Shown piece by piece: positions 6,123-9,641 of a DNA stretch of 9,641 bases. The stretch is taken from NCBI GenBank assembly GCA_029938595.1, contig JAOZUP010000125.1, positions 1 through 9,641 on the forward strand, given 5' to 3'. Every line of letters starts with the position of its first letter. The first letter of the stretch is position 1. The stretch comes from Thermoanaerobaculales bacterium. Lineage in GTDB: Bacteria; Acidobacteriota; Thermoanaerobaculia; Thermoanaerobaculales; Sulfomarinibacteraceae. The translations under genes and the position numbers were made by a program. A model generated the notes under the pieces. The model ran no database searches. It saw nothing but the letters and a program-made list of their open reading frames with translations, and had not been told where the DNA came from.

Positions 6123-7454
6123 ATGGCTGATCTTCAAGACATTCAGGTCATCGATCCCGGGGTTGACGAGAGCATCAAAAAGCTCACGCCGGAGCGGATC
6201 GAACGGACCATCAACAGGGTGCTCACCGAGGAATCGGCGGCACGCCTCCAAATCTACCTCGATACCTGTGTCCACTGCGGTCTGTGTGCGGAGGCCTGCC
6301 AGAGCTATATCTCGCGCGATGGAGATCCGGATTACGCGCCGGTGGCCAAGGTCAAGGACACCCTGTGGGAGATGGTCAAACGCAAAGGCAAAGTGGACGG
6401 CGAGTTCCTCCACAACGCCGCCCGCATCGCCTTTATCGACTGTGGTGCGTGCCGGCGTTGCAGCGCCTACTGCCCATTCGGGATCGACATTTCCTACCTG
6501 ATCATGACCGTTCGGCGGATCCTCAACCTTCTTGGGGTGGTTCCCCAGTACCTCCAGGACACAACCAACAGCCACGCGGTCACGATGAACCAGATGTGGG
6601 TCCAGCAGGACGATTGGATCGATACCCTGATGTGGCAGGAGGAGGATGCCCAGGCGGAGCTCGCCGGCACCCGCATCCCCCTTGACAAGGAAGGCGCCGA
6701 GATCATGTATTCGATCATCGGCCCTGAGCCCAAAATCCTTGCCCAGCTCATCGCCAACATGGCCATCATCTTCAAGGTTGCCGGCGCCGACTGGACGATG
6801 CCGTCGACCGACGGCTGGGACAACTCCAACATGGCTATGTACTCGGGCGATTTCGAGACCATGGGCCGGGTCGAGCGGTTGCACTGGGAGCGGGCCATGC
6901 AGCTCAAGGTCAAACGGGTGGTGATGGGCGAGTGCGGCCACGCCTACCGTGGCGCCGTCTACGACGGACCGCGGTGGCTTGGTTGGACCAAGCCACCGAT
7001 CCCGATGGTGCATGCGGTCGAGTATTACTACGAGCTCCTGAAGAGCGGCCGGATCAAGATCGCGCGCAAGATCGAGGAGCCGGTCACCGTCCAGGACCCC
7101 TGCAACATCGTCCGCGGCCGCGGGCTCCACCACAAGCTGCGCTACGTCATCAACGAGATCTGCGAGGACTTCCATGACATGGAACCCCGGTACGAGCACA
7201 ACTACTGCTGCCAGGCCGGTGGTGGGCTCATCAACTGCGGTCCACCGTGGAAGCTGTCGCGGATGAAGAGTAACCGCATCAAGGCCGACCAGATCCGGGA
7301 AACCGGGGCACACACGGTGATCACCCCGTGTCACAACTGCCACTCCGGCATCGAGGACATCATCGGCCACTACAAGCTCGGTTGCCACGTCTCATTCATC
7401 AGCGAGCTGCTTGTCAAGACCATCGAGATGCCGAATGCAGGAGAGGAGGCATGA
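6123..7454 (+). CDS. hmcF: HmcF/TmcB-like iron-sulfur protein with CCG domain (module 2)
   Basis: This is a 443-residue soluble protein without a signal peptide, close in length to Desulfovibrio HmcF, expected on the cytoplasmic side bound to HmcE. It has two [4Fe-4S] motifs, C49-x2-C52-x2-C55-x3-C59 and C107-x2-C110-x2-C113-x3-C117. A GECGH motif (C271) follows, then a CCG unit: DPCN (C327), YCC (C362/C363) with a glycine run, an extra C372, and CHNC (C403/C406). The layout mirrors the module 1 protein but the N-terminal region before cluster 1 is only 48 residues instead of 106. The first cluster ends in CQ rather than CP. As in HdrD-type proteins, the CCG cysteines probably bind an active-site cluster; the partner substrate is unknown. 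The start at ATG 6123 follows GGAAGAG (6112-6118); a GTG at 6093 is possible but has no better site. The stop overlaps the hmcA start region. The cytochrome b/CCG pairing is firm; HmcF versus TmcB naming is open. Confidence 0.85.
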   Translation: MADLQDIQVIDPGVDESIKKLTPERIERTINRVLTEESAARLQIYLDTCVHCGLCAEACQSYISRDGDPDYAPVAKVKDTLWEMVKRKGKVDGEFLHNAARIAFIDCGACRRCSAYCPFGIDISYLIMTVRRILNLLGVVPQYLQDTTNSHAVTMNQMWVQQDDWIDTLMWQEEDAQAELAGTRIPLDKEGAEIMYSIIGPEPKILAQLIANMAIIFKVAGADWTMPSTDGWDNSNMAMYSGDFETMGRVERLHWERAMQLKVKRVVMGECGHAYRGAVYDGPRWLGWTKPPIPMVHAVEYYYELLKSGRIKIARKIEEPVTVQDPCNIVRGRGLHHKLRYVINEICEDFHDMEPRYEHNYCCQAGGGLINCGPPWKLSRMKSNRIKADQIRETGAHTVITPCHNCHSGIEDIIGHYKLGCHVSFISELLVKTIEMPNAGEEA

Positions 7455-7456
7455 TG

Positions 7457-8965
7457 ATGCATCGAACAATACTGCCTCTTCTAGCAACCAGCCTTGTGCT
7501 CCTCGGCTTCACGCCCAGTTCTCCTGCGGCCGCTGCGGAGTCGGGGCTCCGGGGCGTTCCGCCGGCAACGGTGGTGATGGAGTTCCCCGAGGAGCTCGGC
7601 GCCATGCAGCGTCCGGCTGTCGAGTTCGACCACGCCGCCCACACCAAGGCCCTCGAGGCTGAAGGTTGCGAGAAATGTCACACCGTCGACGACAAGGGTC
7701 TGACCCCGGCCTTGACCGCCACCTTGAACGTGGACGATCGTAATCGTCTGATCGACGTCTATCACGACACGTGCATGGGTTGCCACGAGCAGCGGGCCGC
7801 CGAGAGCTTGAAGGCCGGACCGGTCACCTGCGGCGAGTGCCACCAGCGGCGCGCGCCTGGAGAGTCGGAGCGAGTGGCGATGGCATTCGACTACTCGCTC
7901 CACGCCCGCCACGTCCGCACCTACCCGGAGAAGTGCGACACATGCCATCACGTATATGACGAGGTGGAGAAGAAGCTGCGTTACGAAAAAGGCAAGGAGG
8001 AGGCGTGCCGCGGGTGCCACGGCGCTGTGGATGTCGAGAAGAACCTGTCCCTGGCCAATGCCTCCCACCGGCAGTGCATCGCCTGCCACCTCGACCGCGC
8101 CCGCCAACAGCTCGACGGCGGGCCTACTGAGTGCGTGGGATGCCACGACGCGGCCACCCTCCGCGAGATCAAACCGCTCGAGGAGATCCCACGCCTCGTG
8201 CGCGGGCAACCCGACAGCCTGTGGGTCAAGGCGCCTGGGGCGACCTCGGCGATGGTGGCGTTCAATCACCTCTCCCACGAACCTCAACAGGAGTTCTGCA
8301 CGACGTGTCACCACGACCGGTTACTTTCCTGTGCCGAGTGCCACGGTCTGACGGCGGCCTCCGACGGCGGCGGCGTGACCCTGGAGCGGGCCCACCACAT
8401 GGAGTCGTCCGAATACAGCTGTACCGGCTGTCACCGTCGCGTGACGTCGAACCGAGACTGTGCCGGCTGCCACCTGGGGACGAGTCTCGCCGGTGGTCAG
8501 GGTGCCTGCAAGACCTGCCACGATGGCCCTCGTCCGTCGAAGGAAGATCCACCGGTGCTACAAACCGGATCGCCGCAGGTGGCGGAGCTCGCCGAGCTGC
8601 CCGCCGCGTCCGACGATTTTCCGGAAAAGGTGAAGATCGACGTGCTCGTGGGCGAGTACGAGGCGTCCGAGATGCCGCATCTGAAGATCCTGGCGCGGCT
8701 CGACGCGCCGATCCGCTCGAATCGGCTCGCCAGGCACTTTCACGGCACCGTGGAAGCCATGTGCGCGGGGTGTCACCATCACAGCCCGGCGGGCGAGCGT
8801 CCTCCCCGGTGCGCGGCGTGCCACGGTCCAACCGCGGCGGCCACGGTGGACAAGCCCGGTCTCAAGGTTGCGTACCACCGCCAGTGCATCGGCTGCCACC
8901 AACGGATGGGAATCGACAAACAGGGGTGCACCGACTGCCACGCTGAAAGGGAGGTGGCTCCATGA
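7457..8965 (+). CDS. hmcA: 16-haem high-molecular-weight cytochrome c (HmcA-like), periplasmic
   Basis: The precursor is 502 residues with a Sec signal peptide: a short basic start, a hydrophobic core at about 5-18, and an alanine run with likely cleavage near residue 27. Sixteen CXXCH haem sites run from C71 to C491. This is the same haem number as Desulfovibrio vulgaris HmcA. Distal-type histidine pairs open four cytochrome c3-like units: EFDHAAH (H59/H62), SLHARH, FNHLSH and ARHFH. The units hold about 3, 4, 5 and 4 haems. A haem-free linker (about 357-435) separates haems 12 and 13. Its role would be to carry electrons between periplasmic donors, such as hydrogenase or c3, and the membrane complex. 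AGGAGG (7444-7449) is followed by three in-frame ATGs at 7451, 7454 and 7457; 7457 has the best spacing (7 bases), while 7451 would give an ATGA overlap with the hmcF stop. Its own TGA overlaps the next start at 8962-8965. Confidence 0.92.
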   Translation: MHRTILPLLATSLVLLGFTPSSPAAAAESGLRGVPPATVVMEFPEELGAMQRPAVEFDHAAHTKALEAEGCEKCHTVDDKGLTPALTATLNVDDRNRLIDVYHDTCMGCHEQRAAESLKAGPVTCGECHQRRAPGESERVAMAFDYSLHARHVRTYPEKCDTCHHVYDEVEKKLRYEKGKEEACRGCHGAVDVEKNLSLANASHRQCIACHLDRARQQLDGGPTECVGCHDAATLREIKPLEEIPRLVRGQPDSLWVKAPGATSAMVAFNHLSHEPQQEFCTTCHHDRLLSCAECHGLTAASDGGGVTLERAHHMESSEYSCTGCHRRVTSNRDCAGCHLGTSLAGGQGACKTCHDGPRPSKEDPPVLQTGSPQVAELAELPAASDDFPEKVKIDVLVGEYEASEMPHLKILARLDAPIRSNRLARHFHGTVEAMCAGCHHHSPAGERPPRCAACHGPTAAATVDKPGLKVAYHRQCIGCHQRMGIDKQGCTDCHAEREVAP

Positions 8966-9641
8966 GCATGTCGAGACGAGGATTTGTCGGCTCCCTGGCG
9001 GTGGGCGCGGGAGCACTTTCTTCAGGTGCCGCTGACGCCGGCACGATCGAGCACTTTGAAGGCTATCCGGGTCGCTACGGGCTGCTCCACGACACAACCC
9101 TATGCGTTGGCTGCCGATCGTGCGAGGTTGCGTGTGCCAAGGTCAACGCTCTGCCCGAGCCGAAACAACCGGTGGGCGATCTCGATGTATTCGAAACCGT
9201 CCGTCGATCCACGACGACCGCCTTTACGGTCGTCAACCGGTACCAGGATGGCGACGACGGCAACCCGCCAATCTACCGCAAGCTCCAGTGCATGCACTGC
9301 AACGAGCCGTGCTGTGCCGCGGTCTGCCTGGTGCACGCCTTCACCAAGACCCCCGAGGGGCCGATCCTCTATGACCCGGAGGTGTGCATAGGCTGTCGCT
9401 ACTGCATCATGGCCTGCCCCTACTACGCTCTCTCCTACGAGTACGACAACCCCATTGACCCGCAGGTGTTGCGCTGCACCATGTGCTACCCGCGGATCAA
9501 AGAAGGTCTCAACCCGGGCTGCGCCGACGCCTGCCCCGCCGGAGCGATCACCTTCGGCCGGCGCGAGGACCTGCTCATGGTGGCGCGGGATCGGATCCGC
9601 AAGTTCCCCGATCGCTACATCAACCACGTCTTCGGCGAGTA
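8962..9641 (+). CDS. hmcB: HmcB-like Tat-exported ferredoxin subunit with four [4Fe-4S] motifs (3' end beyond window)
   Basis: The frame starts at ATG 8962 and stays open to the window edge, giving 226 residues without a stop. A twin-arginine motif (SRRGFVG, residues 4-10) precedes a short hydrophobic stretch ending around A26, so the protein is probably exported folded by Tat. Four cluster motifs follow: C48-C51-C54-C58, C110-C113-C118-C122, C142-C145-C148-C152 (then P), and C172-C175 with C187-C191 (then P). This is the DmsB/NrfC/HmcB/DsrO pattern. In Hmc, HmcB bridges cytochrome HmcA and the NrfD-like membrane subunit HmcC; HmcB in Desulfovibrio is longer and carries a C-terminal membrane anchor, which would lie past the window. 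GGGAGG (8949-8954) is 7 bases from ATG 8962 and supports that start over ATG 8968. The start overlaps the hmcA stop by ATGA. The family is sure; HmcB rather than another NrfC-type subunit is inferred from the neighbours. Confidence 0.9.
   Translation, partial: MSMSRRGFVGSLAVGAGALSSGAADAGTIEHFEGYPGRYGLLHDTTLCVGCRSCEVACAKVNALPEPKQPVGDLDVFETVRRSTTTAFTVVNRYQDGDDGNPPIYRKLQCMHCNEPCCAAVCLVHAFTKTPEGPILYDPEVCIGCRYCIMACPYYALSYEYDNPIDPQVLRCTMCYPRIKEGLNPGCADACPAGAITFGRREDLLMVARDRIRKFPDRYINHVFGE

Noticed and set aside
5853..7388. 511-codon minus-strand open frame opposite hmcE and hmcF
   Set aside because: It mirrors the codon bias of the well-supported plus-strand genes; the translation has no recognisable domain and is valine/aspartate-rich as expected of an antisense shadow.
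8984..9391. 135-codon frame inside the HmcB-like gene
   Set aside because: The frame starting at 8962 has a Tat motif and four iron-sulfur motifs and stays open to the window end; this one is its shadow.

Overview
The window is GC-rich and carries genes on the plus strand only. It holds a dense set of membrane-linked electron-transfer genes of the kind known from sulfate reducers and other anaerobic bacteria with large periplasmic c-type cytochromes. The key features are a 16-haem cytochrome c with a Sec signal peptide, a Tat-exported four-cluster ferredoxin, two cytochrome b/CCG iron-sulfur pairs and a TmcD-like tryptophan-rich repeat protein. These point to a Gram-negative, anaerobically respiring bacterium. 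Desulfobacterota or an Acidobacteriota-like lineage would both fit, but the sequence alone does not fix the phylum.

Layout. Positions 1-65 are the tail of an unidentified upstream gene. A TVP38/TMEM64 (VTT-domain) membrane protein follows at 191-946. A 310-base gap (947-1256) contains a hairpin, a 12-bp palindrome and a TATAAT box just before the next gene. Module 1 (1257-3802) is a NarI/DsrM-like cytochrome b overlapping by ATGA with a 534-residue DsrK/TmcB/HdrD-like iron-sulfur protein. A second gap (3803-4105) has a strong hairpin right after the stop codon and a 21-bp perfect dyad upstream of the next gene. Module 2 (4106 to the window end) is a tightly packed operon: a TmcD-like protein, a short HmcE/TmcC-like cytochrome b, an HmcF/TmcB-like CCG protein, a 16-haem HmcA-like cytochrome c and an HmcB-like periplasmic ferredoxin. 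The last gene runs off the window.

How the genes work together (inference from known Hmc/Tmc/Dsr complexes). The periplasmic HmcA cytochrome and HmcB ferredoxin would exchange electrons with the membrane. HmcE and a missing NrfD-like HmcC, expected just downstream, would link them to the menaquinone pool. The HmcF-type CCG protein would sit on the cytoplasmic face and deal with a disulfide/thiol or similar two-electron partner. TmcD is probably a cytoplasmic accessory subunit. Module 1 is a second, separately terminated cytochrome b/CCG pair with no periplasmic cytochrome of its own in the window.

Most notable points: the operon mixes a Tmc-specific subunit (TmcD) with Hmc-specific subunits (16-haem HmcA, HmcB). 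It also lies directly behind a second, differently sized cytochrome b/CCG pair. The dyad before tmcD is a good candidate regulator site.
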